Below are positions 26,268 through 38,329 of a stretch of DNA of 64,000 bases, piece by piece. Every line of letters starts with the position of its first letter. Position 1 is the first letter of the stretch. The notes below the pieces were generated by a model. It ran no database searches. It had not been told where the DNA came from and was given only the letters and a program-made list of their open reading frames with translations. The position numbers and the translations under genes are program-made. Location: positions 4,278,001 through 4,342,000 of the forward strand of contig JAJKFH010000374.1 of assembly GCA_023333565.1 (NCBI GenBank). The letters are read 5' to 3'. Source of the DNA: Puffinus mauretanicus. Its lineage: Eukaryota > Chordata > Aves > Procellariiformes > Procellariidae.

Positions 26268-27660
26268 CAGGGGGCAAGGTAGAACAAATTCAGAGTGGCC
26301 AGTTCAGCATTGCTCCTTTCCATGTATTTCCAGCATGTTGTCTTGAATGTCTTCCATCACATATTACTAACAAAAAGATCCTTCAAAAGAAATAATCTTT
26401 GGCATTCAAACGGCAATTTCCTATGCTTAATTTCATCCTTTTCTTCTACTTGAGAGTTATTTAAGATATTCTTTGACTTTCTTTTTGCACATTTCAAATC
26501 TTTGCAAGCAGTTACATCCACAGTGTGTTAAGCCAAGCTTTCTCCTTTCCTGAGCTCTGTTGCTGCTGTTTTCTTTGTCCCATGCCACGATCTTCTGCAA
26601 GCTACCTCTTTTTTCTTCCTTGCCTATGTGTTCCTCTGAGTCATATAAGCGTAATGATATTTGTCCTCTCTTTGTATAGTGCTCTTCTATTTACAGATTA
26701 AAAACAGTGTAAGAACCAAATGTTTCTGTGGCTAAGAGAGGTACGTTTTCTTATGCTAAGTAGTAGGTAAAAACCTGTGTTCCATTGTCTGGAAGTGCCA
26801 CCACGCTCCCTGCCAGGGTGATTTGGACAACTTACACGAGGATGGTCTGTGCTCTAACTTCTTGTTGAAAAATAGTCTGTCCTCTTTACCTCTGAAGAAA
26901 CCCTACACATTATCCACTGCTCAGGAAAGTGCTTCAAAAACATACCCAGCTTATCATTCAGTGTAGGCGTGTCTGGATACGTTGCAATGAGCTTATGCCA
27001 GTGTTGGAGAAGAAGCAGGGAAGCAAAAGTATTCTGCTGCAGCCACCATGATCCAGCATGAGCAAGCCATGCATCACGGAGCACTGGGCCAGTCTGGTGC
27101 TGTGCCTGGCCTGATGTTCCTTGGTCTAGAAAAAATAATGCAGAATGTGAGAGGTGTTCTTACCTCCAGGATAATAAGGATTTCTTTTGTTGATAGTGGT
27201 TCCTTGCACAAATGAGTTTCTGAGTCAGCAGCTGCATAACTTAACTTGTAGAACTACCTTACGCTAGCTTTCTACGTTTGTGTCTGTAGGGTGGGGAGGG
27301 GAACCATTAATTCTCTTCCTTGGCATGTCATGTCACACAGCTTGGTGCAAGATCATCACAGATTGTGCATCTGCAGTATTCCCCTGGTGCAAGACACTGA
27401 CACAAATAAGTCAATCACTGGCAGCACAGTGTCCATCTAAGTTTTAGTGCATCCTTGGCTCTGAAAGCCTGCAAGCTCAGCAGGGAGCTTAAATGGAGAT
27501 TTCAAATGGCTGGAGCCTGTCCTTTGTGGATACTGAGCCACTAAATGTAACCATGCCCAATTTGATGCAATTAGTGCTCTCAAGCTCAAGAGGGGTAAAG
27601 GGTGGAAGTGGAGTGTGCAGGCAGAAGTAATGCTGATGGATGGAATAAGGAAGAAAAGAG

Positions 27661-27687
27661 ATTTAAAAAAAAAAATTTAAAAAAAAT
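27661..27687. repeat. A-rich low-complexity tract
   Basis: Two A runs of 11 and 8 separated by TTT, embedded in unique DNA. It gives no sign of being the tail of a retroposed transcript. Confidence 0.75.
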
Positions 27688-28540
27688 GTAGGGGCAGCTG
27701 AGTAGTAAGGTACCCCAAGAATGTGTGCTGGACCGGGCACAAGATGCCAAGGAAGATGAGCTGTGTGAATCTTAGGTTAGAATGGCATCTGAGGAAAGGG
27801 AGAGTTAAATAAACATAGAAGGAGATGGCTGATAATGTTGTAAAAAGAGTAAGGTCTGAGGTTTTGCTTGGGGAAGGGGGGAGGTACTCAGGTTTTTTTC
27901 TTTTATATTATTCCCTGACAGGGATAGAAGGGATTGTTTCTGACTAGAAGGGAGGTGCTGCCAGGTGTGGGTGGGTGTGGAAGGCATCAAGAAGAGCTCT
28001 TTCTGCCTTCTAAGACTGAGACACTTAAGGCATTTGAGGGTGAAAACTGGACTGGAACAGAAAAGGCATGTTGCCAATAGGTATGTAGCCTACAGGAGAA
28101 AAGACTGGCTTGGCTTACCTCTGCTCTGGTAGCTCCCACTTCTTATTTCTTAATTAGTTAACGTTTGTAAATGTGAAGTGTCCTATAAGTGCTAAGTATT
28201 ATTATGGATACTAAAATTGACCATAAAACCTAATATAGAGAAAAGTAAAGCACACACATTTAGCTACATAAGCAAAGCAGTTCCTGACATCCATTGACTT
28301 AACTTATGTCACCGAACAGAAACTGCAGTTGTTGTGCTGAAGTAGATGTGATATAATGGAGTTTTAAAATTGGGTGGTATTTATCTTGGAGACAGCTGTA
28401 GCTCATCAGGGGAGAAATGGTTTATTGAGTCAGTACGTGCACGGGGACATTGAAATCAATTGTTATTTACCTGGTAATGAATAACTGTGATGAACCAGTC
28501 AAATCTGTTATGGAAAGTTTTATCATGGGCTTTAAAAAGG

Positions 28541-28561
28541 AAAAAAAAAAAATAAAAAAAA
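28541..28561. repeat. A-rich tract just before a splice-acceptor-like site
   Basis: Runs A12-T-A8. About 40 bp downstream is the acceptor-like sequence at 28579-28599. Confidence 0.75.
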
Positions 28562-28578
28562 TCTTGGTGTGTCAGAGA

Positions 28579-28599
28579 CTTTAACGTTTTGTTTTGCAG
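28579..28599 (+). other. 3' splice-site-like sequence before a 104-codon open stretch
   Basis: CTTTAACGTTTTGTTTTGCAG combines a good branch-point match (CTTTAAC), a T-rich tract and CAG. It is followed by a frame open to 28908 on the plus strand. The minus strand is open over nearly the same bases (28456-28821), so the openness may be compositional. The predicted peptide is cysteine- and tryptophan-rich at its start and matches nothing I know. Without transcript or cross-species evidence this stays a candidate exon edge only. Confidence 0.2.
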
Positions 28600-29677
28600 T
28601 GCTGTGATTCTGACCTCAGGTGCCTGGCATGTCTCTGCTCTGAGGAGTCTATTTTGAACTTCAACATATGGTCCCAGCAGCATATCCCTGTCATGTGGCC
28701 CACTAGCACCAAGTGCAGTTACGTATGGAGAAACTGCCTCTCCCCACACTTGCGTGTGCCAGGAGACCAAGATCCTTTCATGGAAGTGCAGTGGAACAGA
28801 GCTTGCAAGCTCATTGCCCAATTTTTATACAGTCTGGAGAGCATAAGCTTTGTTATCAACCAAAATAGACTTTCAGCTAACTGGTATCTTACCTGTATCC
28901 CTGGATAATGCTATATACAGCATGTAAGAAATACAATGTCAGGAAATATTTTTTCTAAAACAGATTGGGTAGTGCTGCGGTAGGAAAAATCCTTATTTTA
29001 ATTTTCTTCCAGCCAGTATCATCATCGAGTTGCTTCTTCTATTAGAAATGTCTGTTTTCTCAGGGATATTACTCAACTCTTGTTCCAAGCTTATACTGAA
29101 GCAGTTTCCCAGGTTAATGACATAGTTTAGATAAGTGCAATATTTCCTTTTGTTTTTTTCTTTAATTTCCTGCCTTTTTGTGTTGTTTAATCTTGTTTCC
29201 AAAACACACAATATTTCAGTATCTGATACATTTCTGTGTAGAAAAACAAACTGTCATCAGAAATATCTAAGCTCAGTTTTATTTTTTGCTCCCAGTTTAA
29301 AAACTGATTGATTCAAATTGTTGACAACAGGTATTGAACAAATCGAAAAGGAGTCAGGTATGTGTTGTTTATCCCTCCCATACAGGTAATTCTTGCTCGG
29401 GAGGCCACCAACTTCCCTTGTTCTTGTTCCACATATGCACAGCTGCCTTCGAATGTGCATGGAGAGATGTCCTGTCTCTGGGCATTGTCTGGGCTTTTAC
29501 TGAAAGGTTCAGCAAAAGTGCTAAGTGCAGGGAAGGTTTTTGTGCAGTGAAACTTTTCTTTTTTCTCTGAAGATCTGGACTGAAATTTGCATGGTTGAGT
29601 CCGCAAGGATAGTTTTACAGGTTCCTTATTTGCCTTTCAATTTTTAAAAAGTGTAATGTTTCCCAACACAGCTAATG

Positions 29678-29700
29678 ATTTTATTATTATTATTATTTTA
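29678..29700. repeat. (ATT)n microsatellite
   Basis: About five TTA/ATT units in a T-rich context, imperfect at both ends. Confidence 0.8.
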
Positions 29701-32700
29701 TTTTGGTTTTTTTGAAAGCCTGCATAGAATAACTTTGAAAATGTGAACTGGACCTCAGATAATTGTTAGCATGTCATCTTTTTGAAGCACTGGCTTGGAC
29801 TGGGAGCTATTTCTGAGATAAGAAGTAGATGTAAATCCCTCGCAACAACTGTTCACTGCTCAGGGAGACTTCTCAGCTGGAATGTTGTCAGAGGAGCATT
29901 ACAGCAATTTTCACATAATCATACCCTTGAGTCTCTACAGTTTGTACGTATTAGGGAGCTGGAAATATGTGGTACTGTTGAAATGGAGTCAGTTTACCAT
30001 TGATAGACTCTCCTGAGCAAAGTCACGGGCATGGTATGAGTTGTCAGGGATTTGAAACCTATGAAAGGCTTCTGAGCAATGTGCATGATTTCTGGTTGTG
30101 TGTTTGATTTTGGTGTGGGTTTGGTTTTTTTTCGTCTTGAACAGCAGGACTAATGCATGTCTATGGTGCACTGTAACTTTATTTCCAATATACCTGGATG
30201 TTCTAAAATCGCTTTACAATCTGTACTGCGTAATGAGAGGGAGTTTTTCTTAACCAATCACTGAGGTACAGCTACATCTAGGGAAGCAGGTTTTTTTTGT
30301 GAGGTGTACATTAACAATTTATTCAGCTGAGATGTTTTAATAAGAAAATGACATTATTGTGTCCTCTTTGAGTTCAAAATGAGCCAAACTCTGCTCTTGT
30401 GCTGATGAAGGCATCAGGATGTTGTTCTGTGACAACGTAAGCCAGCCTTAAGTGAAGGCTGCTGCTACAAGCTTCTGGCCTTATGCTGGTGCTGCCATTG
30501 GAATTCAGGTGAAAAGGTGAAGTGTTATCTGTGTGACCTTAAACAGCCAAAAGTGAACACAGCCCCCCAAAAAGCAACTTTTCTGTTTTTAGATGGATCA
30601 GCACTCTCAACTGGTCCATCTGCCTTGTGATGAAATGACAGCGTGGGGTCTGGAGAGGTGAAGACTGCGCAGTGGGAGGAACACTGAGACTACAACAGCC
30701 GAAATTTAAGTTATCTCATGCTCTTGGAGAGCATCAACCTCATGTTTCGTTACTGGGGCTTGGCTTTACAAAAGGAGACAATTGGTGGCAATGAAGAGCA
30801 GCTTATTTTTTAAAAGGCAAAGGCCCTGAGGTGATCTACTGTGAGCCATAAAGAACACGTTATTTCTGTGAACAGTTTCCAGCTTATCAACTGCCTTGAC
30901 TGGCCTGACTGTTTTGAGCTCATCAAGGTTGGGAGCTGACATATGACTTAGTCATTCACCCTCATGGACAAAGCCATTGTCAATGCAGTGTAATGTCACT
31001 ATGAGAACATATGTCACTGATTCATGAGGTGTTTGGGGATGTCTTTAGGGGCATTGATTTCAAGTTCCATTTCAAAGTGAGGTTTGGAAAATGTATGTGT
31101 GTATGGCAAAAACACTTCTGTGTGTGTGGAAATACATGAACCTTTTGAGGAAAATGAACTAAAAACTTAGCTTTCATAGTTCCCATGAGCTTTTCTCTCT
31201 GGAATTTCTCTAGTCCTGCTAAAAGCAGGACAGTCCTTCCATCATGTGGGTGGAAAGACCTTATTAGAACAGCTGAGATGTCAGCTAGCTCCCTGAAAAC
31301 ATAGCTGTAGATGTTGCACTCAGTGTATTCATTAAGATAGTCTGGAAAAATTATTAAATGTTTAATGCTCAAGTGAGTCAGCGGCTTGAGGTATGGAATC
31401 TGAGACACATCTGAACAGTTTCTGTTCACTTTAATAGACGAAGGGCATTTTAAATTGAGCTCTAGCTCACAGGAGGAATGAGGCTATTAGTAGGAGTTAA
31501 ACAGTGGGTTAAGGCAGATGCTGTGAAGTATCTGGTACTGACAACCATCAAAGGTAGAACATCAGAGTAGATGGAGTGTAGATCTGGCATGGAATGCCTC
31601 TTCTTTATATATGCTAATTAAAAACTATCATTAATAATTACTTTGGTATTACAGCAGTGGCAGTTCAAATAACTCCTAGCAACTGCTCGATCTGTTATAC
31701 GAATTAGAACAAAGATGGTTCTTGTGCCAGGAAGTCCGAAGTCCAGTTCTAAAACAAGAAACGGATCGGGGAGTAAAAAGGGGAAGAGAAGATCAAGTTA
31801 AACCAGGCTTCAGTTCAGAGAAAGCTTGGCTTATTCTTTATTTTCATGAAGGTGCTGAAATTCCTGCAATGATTGTCACAAATATGTTACACTTACCAGT
31901 CTGTATAAAGTGTATGATGTAAGGCACTTAATATGATTGAATTCCTGGAAGGAAATATGGAATATGTAAAGACTAAAGATTATGACAAATATTGCATCAT
32001 TCAGCTGCTGAAGTTCTCCTGTACAAGGAAGGAGATCCTGACTCACGTGAGCAAGAAATTGTTCTTAATGTGAGCAAAAAAATTCCAGAAATCTATTTCA
32101 AGATTGTAGTGATTGTAGTTCTGAAAAATACTGTTACTTCTCGGTAAGTTTTCTTAATGGAAATCAGTTCTGGATTTTCTACTATTTGGTCATCTCTTTC
32201 TGAAGTATGTAATCTTTTATTAGTCTTAAAATCAGTCTTCTCACTGTGTACAAAAAACAAATTCCAAAAGGTAAAGTTACAAGCCATATTACTCTAGGGA
32301 TTCAGGTGAATAAAAAATACTGCTTATTAAATTAAAGAGATCTGGAAGGTCTTATTTACCTTAATAATGAGGTCTATTAAACATAAACTATCAACAGCAT
32401 GAAGATTTAGTGAAAAGAAAAAAAAAAAATCTCTCAAGTGAGGCTTCCCTAGGGAAAGTTTTTCTTGTTGGTCCATATTCTTTTGCTGCACTTTTTGCTT
32501 TCTGCTTCTCTGTGAAGGTTTCTGTTAAGAGAGCTAGCTCTGGAACTGGAAAGGCAGCAGGCATTTCAATGCCTAGATTGCCACTTGAAAATTTTGGAAA
32601 TTTAAACTACAGTTGAAATATAAACATTGTAGAGATGCTACTGAATTATAAAGGATTTCCAGCTTTTTCTGTAGTTGACAATCCTCTGTCTATAGCAAAG

Positions 32701-33550
32701 TCATGAGATATTTCATTAGCTGCATCAGCAATCTGATACTGTATTACCGTAATATGTTTGCTCTCAAATTAGAAGGACTACTATCTGTGGGCTCCATTTG
32801 TTGGCTAGTAGAGCTTCCTCTTTCCTTATTCTGAAGAGTAAAGGATGGGAATGTTCCCATCTTTCCATGTATAAGTCGTTTTGCTTTTTAACCATGCCAT
32901 ATGTATGATCAACTACTGTGGTGCCTGAGTGTGTCATACTCCACTGAAGTCAGCTGGAAACTTGCCACATTACAGATGTCTGTTAGGTCTGTGGAAATAA
33001 TAAGCTTATGGGAGAATCTTCTGTAAGGAGATTCCTTTTTCAGCCAACCTAACTGAAGGACCTAACTTAGGCATTGAGCTAGGTGGCTAGGCCAAAGGCT
33101 AGAGTAATTTGGGTTCTTTCTGTTTGTAAGCTGTAACCTAGGAGCTTTTCCTTATGTTAGGTGCTTAACATTAAGTGGTGCATATATCCCCATAGCATCT
33201 GTTATTGTGAGCAGTTACATACCCTTTGTTTGTAGGGAATTGCATCCATAAAAACAGCAATGGGGTTGGAGGATCAACAGCCCATGCAGAAGGAGATCTG
33301 AGAAATGCTGTTTCCCCACTGCCTGCAAATGTTTGGAGGCTCCCAATTGCTGTCTTCACACAACGACATCAGAGAAGTTGCTATTTCATGCGCAGCCCTT
33401 CTGCCTACTATCCCTTAGCTCAAGAGAACAATCATCCCTATTTTTGTTTGCTTCCTTGAAATAGCGTGGACAGATTGATACTTGTTCCCAAGTTATAAAT
33501 GTTTAACAACTCAAAATGAGACTGAAGAAAAAGTAAACAAGGAGACCCAT

Positions 33551-33570
33551 GGGGGGCGGGGGGGGGGGGG
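33551..33570 (+). repeat. Interrupted poly(G), G6-C-G13
   Basis: Nearly pure G on the plus strand, in an otherwise A/G-rich neighbourhood. It is long enough to form G-quadruplex structures in vitro, and its length is likely to be unreliable in the assembly. Confidence 0.85.
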
Positions 33571-33730
33571 AACCACAAACAAAAGCCTGTTTGTCTTTTC
33601 AGTGACTGAAATTCAATTAAGTATTGGTACAATGTGGTGTGTGACCTGGGGGAGTAGGAGCAGCTGATGGATGACCTTGTAATGGTTTCTGGATCCTCAT
33701 AGCTGTATTTAGAAAGCACTGTAGAATATG

Positions 33731-33967
33731 AGTAAAAGGAAGAAAAAGGAGTATATAAAGGAGCAGGAGAGTGGAAAAAGGGAACAGGAAGCAAGACAAA
33801 GTAGGGTAAAAGAAGAAGATGAGGAGAGAGGCAACAGGACAAAGGCTGGGAATTAAGAACAACTAAGGTTATGTGCTGGTAGGCTGTGAAATGTGTGTGT
33901 GGGAGCAGAGGAGAGTGAGAAAAAAGAAAGAAGATGGAAACAAAAGCGCTGGAGTGGGAGGAGAGGT
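33731..33967 (+). repeat. Purine-rich strand block
   Basis: Counting 33731-33840 gives 15 pyrimidines in 110 bases, so about 86% purine on the plus strand. A second purine-rich piece follows at 33903-33967 after a mixed gap. The complementary strand is correspondingly C/T-rich, which explains the 134- and 81-codon minus-strand frames over it (rich in Ser, Pro, Leu, Phe). These are composition-driven and I do not call them genes. Confidence 0.75.
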
Positions 33968-34249
33968 TATTTCATTTGCTTCTGACTTGTTTAGGCATTA
34001 AACCAGCCAAGCTTGTATTTTTCTAGGCATCCCCATTCAAGAGGGATGAAGAGAGTACTGGTTGCCCACTTCCCTGGGTGCAACCCTGGGCACGGGCAGT
34101 GTGGCAAGGCTGGGAAAATCAAACCCGTCAAAGGTAGAGAGGTGACTCTATGGAGCTCCAGCTTTGGGAGCCCGCGAGCATCGCAGCTGTCTCCCTGGGG
34201 AGCCATAGGATAATCCTGCAAAGGGGAGGATGGCGGGAAGTTGTCATGG

Positions 34250-34500
34250 AAACGGAGGGCCTGAAAGATTAACTCTGAGCAGCAACAGGCCAGCAAGGCA
34301 GCCTAAGTAGGATTTATAGCACATTATAGTGTGAAAAACAGGAGAAAATTACTGTAAAGGCAGGAATTATAGCACAACAGAACATATCATCTCTGAGATC
34401 CATCTTGCTAATTAAAACAGCATACTCTGTGGTGGAGCGCGCGATAAGCCTGTTAGCCTAAATGGGAAGATGTTATCAATACTTCATTATAAAGTTTATT
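34250..34500. promoter_or_regulatory. Candidate conserved non-coding element
   Basis: About 250 bp of non-repetitive, strongly AT-rich sequence with several words typical of deeply conserved vertebrate enhancers, such as TTGCTAATTAAAACAG (about 34407-34422) and ATTATAAAGTTTATTG. An unusual GC island of CpGs, GGAGCGCGCGATAAG, sits inside it at about 34434-34448. It follows a GC-richer stretch (34060-34245). No frame is open throughout. The call is an impression from texture, not from alignment, and could be wrong. Confidence 0.2.
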
Positions 34501-34788
34501 GTCTTTAAAGTAACTATGGAGGAGGGGCAGGGAAGTGTGGAACCTGACTAACCGATGCCACTCTCCGTCCGCTCCATATACTTAATAAATATCCATTCAC
34601 TGTTAAGTCTTAAATCTCTGGAATGTTTTTTGCTTCTTGAAATTTTCCAGCTGCAAGTCAATTTACATGTGTTTGTGGGGTAAATAAGGAGCCTAAAGGG
34701 GAAAAATTGTGACTCTGTATGGAGGGGCTGGCTAAGCAAGTTTTAGTATCTTTCCCTTACTGAAGTCACTAAGTGTGTCACCTGAGTT

Positions 34789-34813
34789 TAAAAAGAAAAA
34801 GGGGGGAGGGGGG
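34789..34813 (+). repeat. A-rich then G-rich low-complexity tract
   Basis: A5-G-A5 followed by G6-A-G6. Purine-only for 24 bases. Confidence 0.75.
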
Positions 34814-34861
34814 CAGATGTTTCCAAAATAGGCCTTAGTTTTGCACAGTTCTAGTACCTCT

Positions 34862-34972
34862 TAACTGAGGATCTCAAATCTCATAACATGCCTGGTGAGA
34901 CTTGTACGGACTGATTCAAGGTCATGAAGTAAATCAATACCAGGGCCATAAACTAGCCACAACTTTTTTCTG
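34862..34972 (-). mobile_element. Possible MIR-like ancient SINE relic
   Basis: The plus strand runs CTGAGGATCTCAAA, then, after a gap, TTCAAGGTCATGAAGTAAAT, then CAATACCAGGGCCATAAACTAG. In MIR-type SINEs read in reverse, a GAGGATCTCAAAGC block is followed by a CAAGGTCACACAGTAAGT core and a CAGAGCCAGGA stretch, so the order and spacing agree if the middle is shortened. No tail or target duplication is visible. This is the better looking of the MIR-like candidates in the window, though highly diverged. Confidence 0.45.
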
Positions 34973-37900
34973 ACCATGAAGCAATGTCTGTCTAGTCATT
35001 AGAAGAATTTTCCTTATTTCTTAACATTATTGCATCCTTTCTTCAGCCTTATCCCTACAGTAATCAAAAAACCACTACTTGACCTTTGGCGATGTTAGTC
35101 CTAATTGGCCTGACAATTCCTGTGTAATAGCACACGTGTAGAAAGTTTGAGTGAACAGTGTTTAAAAAAATTAGCAGCTGGTCCAATCTAATCCATGTAG
35201 TACATCATAATACGCTGAACAGGAGATGAAAAGCCCTAGGACACTTCTGTTCAATGAAGTAATTAATATTCTTGTTTGAATATCAGAATACTATTTAAGG
35301 AAGAAATGAAAAAGAAAAAAAACCTGAAGCTCAGTTGTTGTCACATCGACTGGTGTGTTGGAAGTGCTTTCATATTACAGAATCTGAGGCAGTGTGTCTT
35401 ATGATGCTGGCTTTTAAGCATTTTAGCACATTACAGTATCGCAGCAATGTTTAAAAATAACCTAAAAAACTCATACTTCATCAGCTTTGAATCCTTAACT
35501 GCAATCAGTCTCTCTCTCATTTCTTGCTTCTTACAGTTTTCTTTATGTCTTTGTGCACAATGTTTTGCTCAGAGGAAGGCTGTGAAAGGATGGGCGTAGG
35601 CAAACTGAGCACCTTTAACGATGAAAGTGGAAAAAATTGTGATGGTGGCTCATGGCAAATAAATTTAGCAGCCTGTTTAGTCCTAGTATCTCGCAGCCAA
35701 AGCCCTTCTGCTTACTTCCCTTTTGCTGGGAGGAGAGGCTTTGCAGGTAGAGGACCTTTCCTGGGCAGACACAAGCAATTACTGGGAAGTTGAGGGATGG
35801 TTATTCATTCCTTCATCTCGTTGTGTCCAGGTCTGAGGTACTGTGTGGCTTTTCAAGGCTGTTAAGGTTTGACTGCTCTGCTCTTCCTCCTCATTTGCCG
35901 CCTTTGTACAATGCTCTTCAAACACTTGATGTGCTTCAAGGAGCAGCATCAGCAGCAGATTTCAAGTTTTGTTTCAAGAGGTCCCATGGCACTTCAAGAA
36001 CTGTGCTGCTAAACCTGGTTAACTTTGAATGGTAATTACTATAGCATTTATCACTTAATTTATTGTTTGTGATAGATGCAGTAGGCGTTGAGAAATTTTA
36101 CAAGAATTTCAAGAGGTCTGTCTAGTCGAGACCTCTAGGTTGCATAGATCTTTGTCAGATTATTCAGAAACTGGTAGATGCATTTTGAGATCAGTTGAAA
36201 TGTGAAACACATGCAAAACATCTGAACCTAAAGTAAAAGCTTCTAAAGAAAAAAATTAGTTCATGGATCATAATCAAACGCAAGCAAAGTTATAGGACAT
36301 GGTTTGTTGATACCTGCTGTGTGTCCACTATAGCACGTTAAAGGACTGAACTGGATAACTCCTTAGTGAAGTATGTACATTTCCTCTTAATACTGATTTC
36401 AAGATTTCTTTCAGAACTTCTAGCAGGCTTTGATTTCATGCTAGAGATGTGTTCCTCTTGCCAATTGCAGAAATAGAAATGCATTCCCTAATGAAGTTTG
36501 AAGTGCTCATGATCATTTTTTGAACTACTGGGGAATGTGTTGCCTAAGCCTTTCTAACCATGTGGATTTTTCTACCTGTGGTTTCAGCCAGTAAAGCAAC
36601 AGTAAGCTTTCTGTCTCTGTCTGCTTTCTCTAATGGCATATTTTTCTTAAGTTAAAGCTCAAATGTCATCTAAAAATACTGTATGCAGCCAGTCTGAAAT
36701 AGCAGGAGCTGTGATTGGTAGGGCAGATCTTGAGCACCGAGTAAGGGTGTACTTTGTTAGATTACCTTTCAATGAGACAAAAATGCTTTGTATAGAGAAT
36801 GGTACAGATGCTGCCATAGCATCTGTGTCTGGGTTGGGAATACCATCCTCCCAGACACACTACTTCAGGGGTGGAAAAGAAAAGAAAGGCTGTATTGACA
36901 GGTTCAAGTGGGCTGAACAAGAGCTGAAGAGGAAAGTGGGAAAGAAAAAATCACCTGTTGAACTTAAATATTTTAATGCTAGATGAAGCTCTTGAGGCAT
37001 CTGATGGGTCAGTGCTTCTCTAACTTATTTTGAAAATAACATAACCATTGAAGTTTAAAGAATTTTAACAACCCAAAATAAACTGTCTTCTATTCTACTC
37101 TTCTTCAGTACTGGGGAGGTAGAGAGAACAATAAATGCATAGTACAGGAACAAATATTTATACAGAATTGTAATCTCAATATTTGTAACTTTCAAAAATT
37201 TATTAATGATAAAAAAGGAGGGAGAAGAGATGCAGTAAATAATTTTTTTAATTCCTTTCTGATGGCTTATGATCTGAGAACAATTGGTGACCCACATACT
37301 GAGTTAGGTTAGTATGTGTCAGGTTACTTTTTTTATGCAAGAATAATATAGGGTGGTGGTGCTTTTGCATGGGATTTAAAAATAGTTGAGTATTGAATGT
37401 TTAATGATTTAGTATTTGATACTGTCTCCTTTAGTATTGGGCAGTGTTTAGATCTTCTTGGCAGCAATACCAAGTTAAACACTCCCACTGCTGGCTATTG
37501 CTTTTGCCTGGAGGGTGTTGACTCTGCTGTGCAAGTTCGTGATGTGAACCAGTTTAATGAACTGATCCTGCTGAAAAATAACTCAAGAAAACAGTTTCGT
37601 GGTCTGATTCACTCCAAGTAGCTGTGTCAGCACAATGGAGACAAAAGCAGGGGGCACAAATGTAAACCCTCACCCCTGACAAAGGGGGTGGAAAGCAGAT
37701 ATGTTGTGGGTATGTTGTACTTGGCATTAATGCCAAATGTACTGCTGTGACTTTAATATTAGTTTCAGCTATATGCTCCCACTATTCACAGGATCTGTAG
37801 CAAGTAGTCTTATTGTTGTGAGGAGAGCCTGGTTGAATCTTCTTCTTATTGGAATATTTTACAAGGTCACTGTGTGTATGAAATCATTTGCCATCTAGGT

Positions 37901-38317
37901 ATTGATTAATCTACAAGCAGATTGATAAGAGATAGATGGATAAAGTAAGCAGCTGGAATAACTGAATCCTAATTTCCTTAATCTTTTTCTTCAAGTCTTA
38001 CTTTTTGAGAAGTTTTTATTATCGACCATAGTTGCTGTAGGTGCTTGAAAGTTTGATCCATTGCTTTCAGTGAGAGCTTTCCATGGTATAGTACAGAGGA
38101 GAGCCCTCAAGGTTTGTCCTGAAGGAGATCCAGTTGACAAGACAATTACATTAACAACCTGCAGCCCATGCTGTCTGCTTTGCAGTCAGGCAGCAGCTCA
38201 TGAAAGCATAAGCAGCACCAGCAGAGATTGTAAAAAATAACACAGCCTCTTCGTGAGTCATCAAACCCATTGCACAGACTTTGCCCACTTAATAGTTGGT
38301 GGTTTGTGTGTTTGTTC

Positions 38318-38329
38318 TTTTTTTTTTTT
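38318..38329. repeat. Poly(T) run, T12
   Basis: Homopolymer of 12 T following a GTTTGTGTGTTTG stretch; no retroposon body is attached. Confidence 0.8.

Larger units (their letters stand above)
16311..28590. other. Unique non-coding DNA with scattered simple repeats
   Basis: No gene was recognised in these 12 kb. The longest frames are 113-125 codons (18095-18472 and 24833-25174, plus) and show no domain, signal peptide or homology I can name. Simple repeats are listed separately (GA tract, T14, A8-G14, A-rich). A short imperfect tandem of AAAGTATATA lies at about 18010-18034. A small GC-richer patch at 20460-20545 has a few CpGs but is far too short for a CpG island. No CR1 was recognised between 16.3 and 42.1 kb. 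Confidence 0.5.
28910..33720. other. Unique non-coding DNA
   Basis: No gene recognised. The longest frame, 135 codons at 31022-31429 on the minus strand, is the longest non-CR1 frame in the window but has no recognisable motif and falls within chance expectation. The stretch holds an ATT-rich microsatellite (29678-29700) and a broken G tract (33551-33570). Confidence 0.5.

Noticed and set aside
28456..28908. Overlapping open frames on both strands suggesting a gene
   Set aside because: Openness on both strands argues for composition; kept only as a candidate exon edge, not as a coding call.
30196..30300. Sequence vaguely like an old SINE 3' part (CGCTTTACAA followed by a CACTGAGGTACAG stretch)
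   Set aside because: Blocks are not in a consistent family order and similarity is too weak.
31022..31429. 135-codon minus-strand open frame
   Set aside because: Longest non-CR1 frame but no recognisable domain, and within chance expectation for six frames of 64 kb at this composition.
33438..33862. Two overlapping minus-strand frames rich in Ser/Pro/Leu/Phe
   Set aside because: They lie over the purine-rich block; the complementary C/T-rich strand lacks stops for compositional reasons.
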